16,575 bases of DNA from Roseobacter sp. (lineage in GTDB: Bacteria; Pseudomonadota; Alphaproteobacteria; Rhodobacterales; Rhodobacteraceae). The position numbers and the translations under genes were made by a program. Position 1 is the stretch's first letter. Every line of letters starts with the position of its first letter. This document shows positions 1 to 7,416 of the stretch, piece by piece. The stretch lies in contig JAGXHB010000251.1 in assembly GCA_024636425.1 (NCBI GenBank), forward strand, positions 1 through 16,575. The letters are read 5' to 3'. The notes beneath the pieces are model-generated. The model searched no databases. It was not told the DNA's origin and saw only the letters and a program-made list of their open reading frames with translations.

Positions 1-117
1 GACGCCATCCTTGCATTCATGCGTGAGACCATCCCGCAGGAATGGCAGAAATTCCGCGACAAGGTGTCAGACAACTTCCGAGTCATAACCCACGAGAACT
101 TTCGGGTTTTGAAGTAG
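1..117 (+). CDS. 3' end of an unrecognised gene (partial)
   Basis: The first base opens a reading frame of 38 codons that ends in TAG at 115-117. The visible tail is rich in charged and aromatic residues (it includes RETIPQEWQKFRDKV and ends NFRVLK), has no membrane segment and carries no motif I can assign. The start and most of the protein lie outside the window, so no function is proposed. It reads toward the small lipoprotein gene about 150 bases downstream. I see no clear terminator or promoter in the 118-269 gap between them. Confidence 0.55.
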   Translation, partial: DAILAFMRETIPQEWQKFRDKVSDNFRVITHENFRVLK

Positions 118-269
118 GAGCGGTATAGACAGCAAAACTGCCGACCAACCTGCGGAACGAGGCTACGTGACATAGATGCCTCAGGCGGCGTCAGTTGCAA
201 CGCTTACCTTACCTTCGGTGTATGGTTCAGCCTATTCTTTACTTTCAAGAAAACTGAATGGGTTTGATC

Positions 270-344
270 ATGCGTACTCTCCTCACAATAACCTCCCTCC
301 TGCTACTCGCCGCCTGCGATGTACCATTCGTGCCATTGATCTGA
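270..344 (+). CDS. Very small lipoprotein, 24 residues
   Basis: An ATG at 270 opens a 24-codon frame ending in TGA at 342-344. The protein begins with M-R-T, continues with a leucine-rich hydrophobic stretch (residues 4-13) and reaches a textbook lipobox L-A-A-C with the cysteine at residue 16. Only eight residues, DVPFVPLI, follow. Signal peptidase II processing would leave a nine-residue lipidated peptide anchored in a membrane. From memory, similar tiny lipoproteins ending in a D-x-PF-VP-type tail occur in other Rhodobacteraceae. I assign no function. The start is not supported by a strong ribosome site (weak purines around 255-266), but the lipobox makes a chance ORF less likely. It lies ahead of the B12 locus and is probably not part of it. 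Confidence 0.6.
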   Translation: MRTLLTITSLLLLAACDVPFVPLI

Positions 345-348
345 ACAG

Positions 349-518
349 GTGATCACTGAAGCCTATTTCCCTGTCGACCGCTTTCACCGGAATGAGCGAG
401 TCTTTGCGATCGCCTCCGCCGTCTCGGTGCTGATCATTGCGCGCTTGGATTGGCGATATCCATCTCGATTGAAAATGCATTGTTTGAGCTACCCGATCTG
501 CGTTTGAAACGGTGTTAA
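349..518 (+). pseudogene. Possible frameshifted small membrane protein
   Basis: A GTG at 349 opens a frame whose first half reads ITEAYFPVDRFHRNERVF and then a hydrophobic stretch AIASAVSVLIIA. At the dinucleotide run GCGCGC (439-444) this frame turns into unconvincing sequence and stops at 505-507. Removing one GC unit continues the hydrophobic helix as ALGLAISISIENAL and then FELPDLRLKRC, ending in TAA at 516-518, giving a coherent single-span peptide of about 55 residues. I read this as a GC-slip insertion in a small membrane protein gene, or a sequencing error at the repeat. There is no strong ribosome site at 349, and I do not recognise a family. The intact 52-codon frame 349-507 could instead be a random ORF. 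Confidence 0.3.
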
Positions 519-524
519 GGGTAG

Positions 525-582
525 GGCATGAGCCATGCCGTGAAACTTCAAGCCGCGCCGAAAGACAATGGTGTGCGGCTTG
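525..582. repeat. Two short inverted repeats upstream of the riboswitch
   Basis: GGCATG-AGC-CATGCC (525-539) is a perfect 6-bp inverted repeat with a 3-base loop. CAAGCCGC at 549-556 is matched by GCGGCTTG at 575-582, an 8-bp perfect inverted repeat with an 18-base spacer. Neither is followed by a convincing T tract, so neither is a clear terminator. The second ends eight bases before the TTGACA at 590, so an operator role is possible but unproven. Confidence 0.35.
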
Positions 583-589
583 CATTATC

Positions 590-619
590 TTGACAAGTCT
601 TTTGGGTTCAGCGCAGATG
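590..619 (+). promoter_or_regulatory. Possible promoter for the riboswitch-led operon
   Basis: TTGACA at 590-595 matches the -35 consensus exactly and lies about 30 bases before the riboswitch aptamer, where its promoter must be. At 16-18 base spacing the -10 region (around 612-619) reads CGCAGATG, which is a poor match to TATAAT. Weak -10 elements are not rare in alphaproteobacteria, but this remains a position-based guess. Confidence 0.3.
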
Positions 620-624
620 CGAGT

Positions 625-811
625 GTGATTGGTGCCTGCTTATGCAGGTGAAAAGGGAATGTGCAGCCGTGGTCTTTTGCGGTGAAGCACAGCCGCCCCC
701 GCGACCGTGAACGGAAAGACTGTGTGACACCACTGGCATCGTGCTGGGAAGGTATCATGGTTATAGGTCTAAAAGACCCAAAAATCCGTAAGCCGGGAGA
801 CCTGCCATCAT
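625..811 (+). ncRNA. Cobalamin riboswitch 1 (AdoCbl/B12 aptamer)
   Basis: Conserved blocks of the Cobalamin class appear in the correct order. A closing helix pairs GTGAT (625-629) with ATCAT (807-811). The hairpin TGCCTGC/GCAGGTG is followed by AAAAGGGAA (651-659). The GCCGCCCCCGCGACCGT core begins near 692, CACTGG lies at 731-736 and GGGAAGG at 746-752. The B12 box AGCCGGGAGACCTGCC lies at 791-806. It heads the DUF1636-cobW-cobN gene train, so it most likely lowers expression of corrin-ring synthesis when cobalamin is abundant. No SD/start lies near the aptamer; the first gene starts about 105 bases later, after a separate hairpin. Identity is secure; the ON/OFF mechanism is inferred. Confidence 0.95.
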
Positions 812-815
812 CAGA

Positions 816-846
816 CGACGTAACCGGACGGGGTGTTCCGGTGTCG
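816..846 (+). promoter_or_regulatory. Hairpin after riboswitch 1 (putative expression platform)
   Basis: ACCGGA (823-828) pairs with TCCGGT (837-842) around an 8-base loop. The stem is extended by CGAC (816-819) pairing with GTCG (843-846) across a three-base bulge. It begins five bases after the aptamer's closing helix. No run of T follows, so it is not a classical intrinsic terminator. It may be part of the expression platform or only structure the leader. Confidence 0.5.
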
Positions 847-915
847 GGGCAATTCTGCCTTGCAGATACACCTCGCCACCTTTGCCGCGTTCCATATTAT
901 ATGGAGCCAGAAGCT

Positions 916-1290
916 ATGAACGATCAGACCGAATTGCTTGTCTGTGTCAAATGCCGACGCGGGCAAGAGATGGCCGAGGAAGGCCGTCGCCCAGGTCAGG
1001 CGCTTTTCGATGCGATAGAACAGTTGGACCGCCCCGATGGGCTTCGGGTGACTGCGGTGGAATGTTTGCAAAACTGCGATCACGGCTGCACCGTGGCGCT
1101 GCGCGGCGGGGATCGCTGGACCTACGTGTTTGCCAACGTGGATGAAAACGACGATCCGGCGATGATCCTCGACGGTGCCGCGCGCTATCACGCTACGGCC
1201 GATGGGCTGATCCCGTGGCGCGAGCGCCCCGAACATTTCAAACGCAATTGTGTTGCCCGTATTCCGCCTCTGGAGATGCCCCATGTCTGA
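916..1290 (+). CDS. DUF1636 cysteine-rich, ferredoxin-like protein linked to cobW
   Basis: A 124-residue soluble protein of the DUF1636 family, commonly found beside cobW in B12-regulated alphaproteobacterial operons. Cysteines at residues 10 and 13 (CVKC) and at 50, 54 and 58 (C-x3-C-x3-C), plus C112, give the arrangement expected of a thioredoxin-fold [2Fe-2S] or other metal-binding protein. No biochemical role is established to my knowledge; electron delivery to CobG or metal handling with CobW are inferences. I chose the ATG at 916 because GGAG at 903-906 sits nine bases upstream; an in-frame ATG at 901 would add five residues but lacks a site of its own. It is the first gene after riboswitch 1, and its end overlaps the cobW start by eight bases. 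Confidence 0.85.
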   Translation: MNDQTELLVCVKCRRGQEMAEEGRRPGQALFDAIEQLDRPDGLRVTAVECLQNCDHGCTVALRGGDRWTYVFANVDENDDPAMILDGAARYHATADGLIPWRERPEHFKRNCVARIPPLEMPHV

Positions 1291-2341
1291 CCTCGCAAAA
1301 CTTCCCGTCACTGTCATCACCGGTTTTCTGGGGTCTGGCAAAACCACACTGGTTCGGCAATTGATGCTAAATCCGGGCGGGCGGCGGTTGGCCGTCATCG
1401 TTAACGAATTCGGCGATGTCGGTGTCGACGGCGAAATTCTGAAGGGATGCGCAATTCCCGAATGCCCAGCTGAGAACATTCTTGAGCTGGCCAACGGTTG
1501 CATCTGCTGCACCGTGGCCGATGATTTTATTCCGACCATTGAAGCGTTGATGGCGTTGGACCCGCGTCCTGATCACATCCTGATCGAAACCTCCGGTCTG
1601 GCGCTGCCCAAACCACTGCTCAAGGCGTTCGACTGGCCTGACATCCGCTCACGGATTACTGTGGATGGGGTGATCGCGCTGGCCGACGCCGAAGCAGTGG
1701 CAGCAGGGCGTTTCGCTCCCAATGTTGCCGCGGTCGACGCACAGCGTCTGGCGGACGACAGCCTTAACCACGAAACACCGCTGTCCGAGGTATTCGAAGA
1801 CCAGATTTCTTGCGCCGACATCATTTTGCTGACCAAACCCGACCTTGCAGGTCCAGAAGGAGTCGCGCGCGCTCGCGAAATCATCGCCTCCAAAGCATCT
1901 CGCCCGATCACTATGGTTGAGGTGGCCGAGGGCGCGATTGATCCGCGTATCATTCTGGGGCTGGAAGCCGCCGCCGAGGATGACATGGACGCCCGCCCGT
2001 CACATCACGATGGCGCGGATGACCACGAGCACGACGATTTTGACAGCATTGTCGTGGAAATTCCCGAACTGGCCGACCCTAGTGATCTTGTTCGCGTGAT
2101 CGAGAAACTGGCGCAAGAGCACAACATCCTGCGGGTCAAAGGTTATGCGGCGGTCCGAGGCAAGGCGATGCGGCTGTTGGTGCAGGCCGTCGGAATGAGG
2201 GTGCGCCACCAATACGATCGTCCGTGGAAACCGGATGAGCCGCGCAAAGGGCGCCTCGTGGTGATTGCAGAGCATGATGATATCGACGCGCAAGTGATCC
2301 GCAAGGCACTTGGCGCGGCACAGCCGCTCGTGACAGGATAG
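1283..2341 (+). CDS. cobW: CobW, G3E-family GTPase / cobalt chaperone
   Basis: A 352-residue G3E P-loop GTPase. It shows the Walker A motif GFLGSGKT at residues 14-21, the metal-binding GCICC (cysteines 73, 75 and 76), ETSGLA at 102-107 and a histidine/aspartate-rich linker (SHHDGADDHEHDD, around residue 240) before the CobW C-terminal domain. CobW is regarded as a GTP-dependent Co(II) chaperone that supplies metal to the CobNST chelatase in the cytoplasm; its position directly before cobN supports that. The start at 1283 is preceded by GGAG (1272-1275) and lies inside the end of the DUF1636 gene, so translation is probably coupled. Other G3E members handle zinc or nickel; the context makes cobalt the likely cargo. 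Confidence 0.95.
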   Translation: MSDLAKLPVTVITGFLGSGKTTLVRQLMLNPGGRRLAVIVNEFGDVGVDGEILKGCAIPECPAENILELANGCICCTVADDFIPTIEALMALDPRPDHILIETSGLALPKPLLKAFDWPDIRSRITVDGVIALADAEAVAAGRFAPNVAAVDAQRLADDSLNHETPLSEVFEDQISCADIILLTKPDLAGPEGVARAREIIASKASRPITMVEVAEGAIDPRIILGLEAAAEDDMDARPSHHDGADDHEHDDFDSIVVEIPELADPSDLVRVIEKLAQEHNILRVKGYAAVRGKAMRLLVQAVGMRVRHQYDRPWKPDEPRKGRLVVIAEHDDIDAQVIRKALGAAQPLVTG

Positions 2342-2348
2342 CCGCGCT

Positions 2349-5300
2349 GTGCATGTCGTTTTTCGGGAAAGCCACGGGTTGGACGAAACCGAGACGCCAA
2401 TGGATCTGGGCCAGAGTGCTGCAGATCTGGTGGTGCTGTCTTTGTCTGATTCCGACCTTGGGGCCTTCGCGGAAGGCTGGCGGCGCGGTGGCGGCACCGA
2501 GGGGCGTCTGCCGTCTTTGCGTTTGGCCAATATCGTCGCGCTGAAACATCCGCTGTCGGTGGATACCTATGTTGCGCAGACCCTGTCAGGCGCCAAGGGC
2601 ATACTGATCCGGCTGATCGGCAGCGTGCCGTATTGGCCTTACGGTTTACAGCAGATCCGCGCCTTGGCCGAGGAGAAGAACATCGCGCTGGCCGTGCTGC
2701 CTGCAGACGGGCGCGTGGATGACCGGCTGGATGCTTTGTCGACGGTTCCAATATCCACCCTGAGGCGGCTTGCAAAACTGTGCGACACCGGCGGTGTGGT
2801 GGCCGCACAGGCTGCGTTGGCACAATTGGCACTGGCTGCAGGGCTTTATGCAGGGCCGGTGGTTGGCTCCAAGGCTTTGCCTGTGGTTGGCGCGTGGACC
2901 CCTGAGACAGGGGCGTGCTGCCCGCTGGTTGTTTTGTTCCCCGACGACGCGGGTCAGCCAGAGACCAAGCCGCGCATCCTGATCATCTTTTATCGATCCT
3001 ATCTGGTGGCCGCTGATCTGGCCCCAATAACCGCGCTCTTTGCAGCGTTCCGCGCGCGTGGGTTTGAAGTGTGCGGGCTTTTCGCACCGTCCCTCAAATC
3101 ACCCGAAGCGGCAGGCTGGCTGCGCCGACAGGTCAGACAATACGCTCCTGCGGCCGTGGTCAACGCCACCGCTTTTTCCGGCAAGGGCGCGGACGGCACA
3201 TCTCCTCTGGATGCAGCACAGGTTCCGGTGTTTCAGGTGGCGCTGGCAACCTCGACACGCAAGGCCTGGGCTGACGCGGAACGAGGCCTGTCACCTGCTG
3301 ATCTTGCCATGCATGTGGTTCTGCCTGAGGTGGACGGTCGCATTACCGCCGGCGTCGCCAGTTTCAAGGATCCACAAAAGCGCGATCCGCATCTGCAATA
3401 TGCGCGCTTTGCACACAGGGCGGATGCAGGGCGGATCGCTGCGATTGCTGACCGTGTACAGGGCTGGACGCGGTTGGCGGTGACACCGGTAGCAGAGCGT
3501 CGGGTTGCACTGGTGCTGTCGACCTATCCGGGCAAGGATTGGAACATGGGGCATGCCGTCGGACTGGACGCGCCGCAGTCGGCGCACGCCATTCTGGAGG
3601 ATCTGCAAACTGCGGGCTATGACGTCTGCGCCAACAGCGGTCCCTTACACGAAGCTCTGCTGGCACACAGCACCTGCTGGCCCTTATCCGAATACAAAGC
3701 CGCAATCGCGAGTCTCCCGGAATCGCTGCGCGCGCAACTGTCCGAAGTCTGGGGCCGCCCCGAAGACGACGCCGACGTGCATGACGGAGCGTTTTACTTC
3801 GCGGCCATCACGTACGGCAAGGTGCTGGTCGCGCTGCAACCCGAACGGGCTACGGCACAAGGGCGCGACGACAGTTATCACGATCTTTCGCGCACGCCGC
3901 GCCATGCCTATGTGGCCTTTTACCTATGGCTTCAGGCGCAAACCGATGCACTGGTGCATATCGGCGCGCACGGAACGCTGGAATGGCTTCCAGGCAAATC
4001 CGTTGCACTGTCCGACACCTGCTGGCCCGAGGTGCTGACGGGCGCCTTGCCGGTGATCTATCCCTTTATCGTCAACGATCCCGGCGAAGCGGCGCAGGCC
4101 AAGCGGCGGATCGGCGCCGTGACGCTGGGGCACATCCCGCCGCCCTTGCGTGACAGCGGCACACCCGAGCATCTGGCCCGGCTCGAAGCTTTGCTTGACG
4201 AATTTTCAAATGCCGACGGTCTGGATCCGCGCCGCCGAGACCGGCTTCAGGGCGATATCCGCGCCGAGGCGCAGGTGCAGGGCGTGGAGCAGGATCTGGG
4301 ACTGGACAGTGCCGGATGCAGTGCCGACGCGATCACGCGGATCGACCGGTTTGTCTGCGACATCAAGGAAAGCCAGTTTGGCGAGGGGTTGCATGTCTGG
4401 GGCCGGACGCCGCGCGGCGATGCGCCCTTTGCCACCGCACAATCGGTGGCGAGCGAGCGACAGGCGTTGCTGGACGCGTTGGATGGGCGGCGTATTGCGG
4501 CTGGACCGTCGGGTTCGCCCTATCGCGGACGGCGTGACGTGTTGCCGACGGGGCGCAACCTGTTCACCACCGATCCGCGTGCAGTGCCAACGCGGGCGGC
4601 CTATGCGCAGGGGGTACGACTTGCCGATGAACTAGTGCGCCGCCATTTGCAGGACGAGGGTAATTGGCCTCGCAACCTGATCGTCGATCTGTGGGGGTCG
4701 GCCACGATGCGCACCGCGGGCGAGGAGTTTGCCATGGCACTGCACCTGCTGGGGGTGCGCCCACGTTGGGATGCAGGGTCGGAACGCGTGTCGGGTATCG
4801 AAGTGCTGCCGATTACCGAACTGGACCGCCCGCGCGTCGATGTGACCTTGCGGGTATCGGGCTTGTTTCGCGACGTGTTCCCGACCCTGTCGTCGTTGTT
4901 TTCTCAAGCGGTGCGTGCGCTTGCCGCCCGCGACGAGGCGTCCGACTGGAATCCCTATGTGGCGGGAGACGATCTGGCGCGGGTCTACGGCCCGCAGCCG
5001 GGGCAGTTTGGTCTGGGCATGGGGGCGGCGCTGGATGACTACACCGAAGCAGGGCGCGCGCAGGCGGGTCTGGCTTGGCTCAAGGCAAGTTCGTGGGCAT
5101 TGGACGGCACCGAGGCCCGGCTGGACACGGGCGGCATCCGTGCGCGCGTGGCAAAAGCCGACAGCTTCGTGCATCCGCAGGACCTACCCGAAACCGATCT
5201 ATTGCTGGCCGCCGACTATGCTGCCCACGAGGCAGGCTTTGCAGCAGCTCAGACTGTGACGGGGGGAACGGCGGCGCTATATCATCTGAACAACACTGAT

Positions 5301-5657
5301 CCCGCTCATCCGCGTGCGATGGGCCTGACCGAAGAGATCGCCCGCGTGGTCCATGCTCGCGCAAGCCATCCGGGTTGGATCGCAGGCATGAAACACCACG
5401 GATTTCGCGGCGCAGCCGAGATTGCGGCGACGTTGGACCACATGGCGAGCTTTGCGCATCTTGCAGGTGCCGTGCCTGCGCATCTGTTCGATCTTTATCA
5501 CGATGCGACCTTGGGCGATCCAGAAACCGACGGGTTTCTGGAGGACGCCAACCCCGAAGCGCACCGCGCGATGCAGGCACGGTTTGCCGCCTTGCTGGAC
5601 GCGGGCCTGTGGCAAACGCGACGCAATTCGGTGCTGGCGGATATGGGGGTGCAGTGA
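2349..5657 (+). CDS. cobN: CobN, large subunit of aerobic cobaltochelatase
   Basis: A 1102-residue CobN/BchH-type chelatase subunit. It binds hydrogenobyrinic acid a,c-diamide and, with the AAA+ pair CobS/CobT (not in this window), inserts Co(II) using ATP. Conserved blocks include HIGAHGTLEWLPGK near residue 540, PFIVNDPGE shortly after it, and MKHHGFRGAAEIA near residue 1015. The length suits Rhodobacteraceae CobN and is shorter than the roughly 1275-residue Pseudomonas denitrificans protein. The start is a GTG at 2349, seven bases after the cobW stop and ten after AGGA (2335-2338); the resulting N-terminus MHVVFRESHGL fits the family. The nearby ATG at 2353 is in another frame. The TGA stop overlaps the cobG ATG by one base. 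Confidence 0.97.
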   Translation: MHVVFRESHGLDETETPMDLGQSAADLVVLSLSDSDLGAFAEGWRRGGGTEGRLPSLRLANIVALKHPLSVDTYVAQTLSGAKGILIRLIGSVPYWPYGLQQIRALAEEKNIALAVLPADGRVDDRLDALSTVPISTLRRLAKLCDTGGVVAAQAALAQLALAAGLYAGPVVGSKALPVVGAWTPETGACCPLVVLFPDDAGQPETKPRILIIFYRSYLVAADLAPITALFAAFRARGFEVCGLFAPSLKSPEAAGWLRRQVRQYAPAAVVNATAFSGKGADGTSPLDAAQVPVFQVALATSTRKAWADAERGLSPADLAMHVVLPEVDGRITAGVASFKDPQKRDPHLQYARFAHRADAGRIAAIADRVQGWTRLAVTPVAERRVALVLSTYPGKDWNMGHAVGLDAPQSAHAILEDLQTAGYDVCANSGPLHEALLAHSTCWPLSEYKAAIASLPESLRAQLSEVWGRPEDDADVHDGAFYFAAITYGKVLVALQPERATAQGRDDSYHDLSRTPRHAYVAFYLWLQAQTDALVHIGAHGTLEWLPGKSVALSDTCWPEVLTGALPVIYPFIVNDPGEAAQAKRRIGAVTLGHIPPPLRDSGTPEHLARLEALLDEFSNADGLDPRRRDRLQGDIRAEAQVQGVEQDLGLDSAGCSADAITRIDRFVCDIKESQFGEGLHVWGRTPRGDAPFATAQSVASERQALLDALDGRRIAAGPSGSPYRGRRDVLPTGRNLFTTDPRAVPTRAAYAQGVRLADELVRRHLQDEGNWPRNLIVDLWGSATMRTAGEEFAMALHLLGVRPRWDAGSERVSGIEVLPITELDRPRVDVTLRVSGLFRDVFPTLSSLFSQAVRALAARDEASDWNPYVAGDDLARVYGPQPGQFGLGMGAALDDYTEAGRAQAGLAWLKASSWALDGTEARLDTGGIRARVAKADSFVHPQDLPETDLLLAADYAAHEAGFAAAQTVTGGTAALYHLNNTDPAHPRAMGLTEEIARVVHARASHPGWIAGMKHHGFRGAAEIAATLDHMASFAHLAGAVPAHLFDLYHDATLGDPETDGFLEDANPEAHRAMQARFAALLDAGLWQTRRNSVLADMGVQ

Positions 5658-6790
5658 TGAGCGCTCCGCAGGTCAAGGGCTGGTGCCCCGGTGCCTATCG
5701 GCCGATGATGGCCGCCGACGGATTAGTGATGCGCGTGCGCCCGGCCTTTGCGCGGCTGACGGCGCGCGAGGTCTTTGGGCTGTGTGAACTGGCGCAACAC
5801 TATGGCCAGCCGGGTCTTGAGGTCACCAACCGCGCCAATGTGCAGATTCGCGGAGTGGCCGAAACAGACCACGACACAGTATTGCAGGGTCTGGGCGATC
5901 TGGGCCTGCTGGACGCCGATCCTGCGCTGGAAAGCCGTCGCAACATTCTGGTTAGCCCTTTCTGGCAGGCCGGTGACCTGACCCACGCGTTGACGCAAAC
6001 CTTGTTGGCACGGCTGTCCGACCTGCCGGAATTGCCCGCGAAGGTAGGTTTTGCCGTGGACTGTGGCCCTCGTCCGCTGTTGCGCGGCGACAGTGCCGAT
6101 ATTCGACTTGAGCAGGGTGCAAATGGCTTGATCTTGCTTGCTGATGGCGCGACGGCAGGGCGTGCTGTGACGCAAGACAGCGCTATCCCTGCGTTGATCG
6201 AAATGGCGCATTGGCTATCTGAACGCATCGCCTCCGATCAACGCCGCATGTCCAGCGTACGCGCGGGGACCGCATTGCCGGAAGAGTGGTGCAATGCCAC
6301 ACCGCAGTCCCCCGGCCCGGTGCCTTGCATCGGGGCGGTCTCGCTTGGCGCTTTGCTCGGATGCGCCTTCGGGCAGATTGATGCGACTGCTTTGGTTCAA
6401 GTGGTTGAAACCCAAGACCTTGCGGCTGTGCGACTGACGCCTTGGCGCATGGTGCTTTTGGAAGGTGCGGAAATGTCCGAAGGGGCGGCTTTTGTCACCG
6501 ACCCCGTTGATCCGATCATGCGTATCAACGCCTGCGTGGGCGCGCCGTTTTGTGCGTCGGCGACGGTCTCCACACGCGACATCGCGCGACGTCTTGCCCC
6601 TCGTATTGACGGTACGCTGCACGTTTCCGGCTGTGCCAAAGGCTGCGCGCGCCGAATGCCTGCCGACGTCACCCTGGTGGGCCGTGACGGCACGTTTGAC
6701 CTCGTGCGGGACGGCACTGCCGCCGACGACCCAAACCAACGCGGGCTCAAGCCCCATGACCTCACTTCCGGAGCACCTTTTTTCCAATGA
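5657..6790 (+). CDS. cobG: CobG, precorrin-3B synthase (oxygen-dependent)
   Basis: A 377-residue member of the sulfite/nitrite reductase-like ferredoxin family. CobG hydroxylates precorrin-3A at C20 and forms the gamma-lactone of precorrin-3B using O2, which marks the aerobic B12 route. The N-terminal half holds GWCPGAYRPM (residues 8-17) and LEVTNRANVQIRG (54-66). The [4Fe-4S] ligands are visible as C293-x5-C299 and C326-x3-C330. It is shorter than P. denitrificans CobG (about 459 residues), but all four cysteines are present. The ATG at 5657 overlaps the cobN stop by one base and follows a G-rich site at 5645-5649; a longer upstream frame would run into cobN and lacks support. The stop overlaps the cobH ATG as ATGA. 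The alternative enzyme CobZ is not seen. Confidence 0.94.
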   Translation: MSAPQVKGWCPGAYRPMMAADGLVMRVRPAFARLTAREVFGLCELAQHYGQPGLEVTNRANVQIRGVAETDHDTVLQGLGDLGLLDADPALESRRNILVSPFWQAGDLTHALTQTLLARLSDLPELPAKVGFAVDCGPRPLLRGDSADIRLEQGANGLILLADGATAGRAVTQDSAIPALIEMAHWLSERIASDQRRMSSVRAGTALPEEWCNATPQSPGPVPCIGAVSLGALLGCAFGQIDATALVQVVETQDLAAVRLTPWRMVLLEGAEMSEGAAFVTDPVDPIMRINACVGAPFCASATVSTRDIARRLAPRIDGTLHVSGCAKGCARRMPADVTLVGRDGTFDLVRDGTAADDPNQRGLKPHDLTSGAPFFQ

Positions 6791-7416
6791 TCCATACCTA
6801 TGAAACCGACGGGGCCGCGATCTATGCGCAGTCCTTCGCCATGATCCGGGCCGAGGCCGATCTCGAACGCTTTGCCCCGGATGAGGAACCGATTGCCGTG
6901 CGTATGATCCATGCTGCCGGTATGGTAGGGCTGGAGCAGTATCTGAGGATGTCACCAGAATTTTCCAATGCCGCCCGTACGGCACTTGCCAGTGGTGCGC
7001 CGATCCTCTGCGATGCACATATGGTCAGCGAAGGTGTGACGCGCAGTCGGCTGCCCGCCAATAATGAGGTGATCTGCACCTTGCGCGATCCTTCGGTGCC
7101 CGATCGTGCCAAGGCGATGTCCAACACCCGATCCGCCGCCGCACTTGAACTGTGGCGGCCGCATCTGGACGGCGCGCTTGTCGCCATCGGCAATGCGCCG
7201 ACGGCATTGTTTCATCTTCTGAACATGCTGGCCGATCCCAGTTGTCCGCGCCCCGCGGCGATCATCGGCTGCCCTGTCGGCTTTGTCGGAGCGCGTGAAA
7301 GCAAGGACGCGCTGTGGTCCAGCCAGCCGGTGCCGAACTGTATCATAGAGGGACGCTTGGGCGGCAGCGCGATCACCGTCGCTGCGATCAACGCCATAGC
7401 GAGCCGTGCAGAATGA
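6787..7416 (+). CDS. cobH: CobH, precorrin-8X methylmutase
   Basis: A 209-residue CobH/CbiC enzyme that moves the methyl group of precorrin-8x from C11 to C12, giving hydrogenobyrinic acid. The signature RMIHAAGM places the expected catalytic histidine at residue 42, and CDAHMVSEGV and later IIGCPVGFVGARESK match the family. Length is normal. The start shares ATGA with the cobG stop; the nearest purine site, GGAG at 6770-6773, is 13 bases away, so translation probably relies on coupling. The C-terminus again overlaps the next gene (cobI) by four bases. Confidence 0.96.
   Translation: MIHTYETDGAAIYAQSFAMIRAEADLERFAPDEEPIAVRMIHAAGMVGLEQYLRMSPEFSNAARTALASGAPILCDAHMVSEGVTRSRLPANNEVICTLRDPSVPDRAKAMSNTRSAAALELWRPHLDGALVAIGNAPTALFHLLNMLADPSCPRPAAIIGCPVGFVGARESKDALWSSQPVPNCIIEGRLGGSAITVAAINAIASRAE

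Noticed and set aside
661..915. N-terminal extension of the DUF1636 gene back to a GTG at 661
   Set aside because: The extension translates the riboswitch aptamer itself; the family N-terminus and ribosome site place the start at 916.
811..1539. Long minus-strand open frame (about 240 codons)
   Set aside because: It lies opposite the riboswitch hairpin, the DUF1636 gene and cobW, shows no family motif and is explained by high-GC antisense openness.
2143..2832. Minus-strand frame of about 229 codons across the cobW-cobN junction
   Set aside because: Arginine/proline-rich low-quality translation opposite two secure genes; no recognisable domain.
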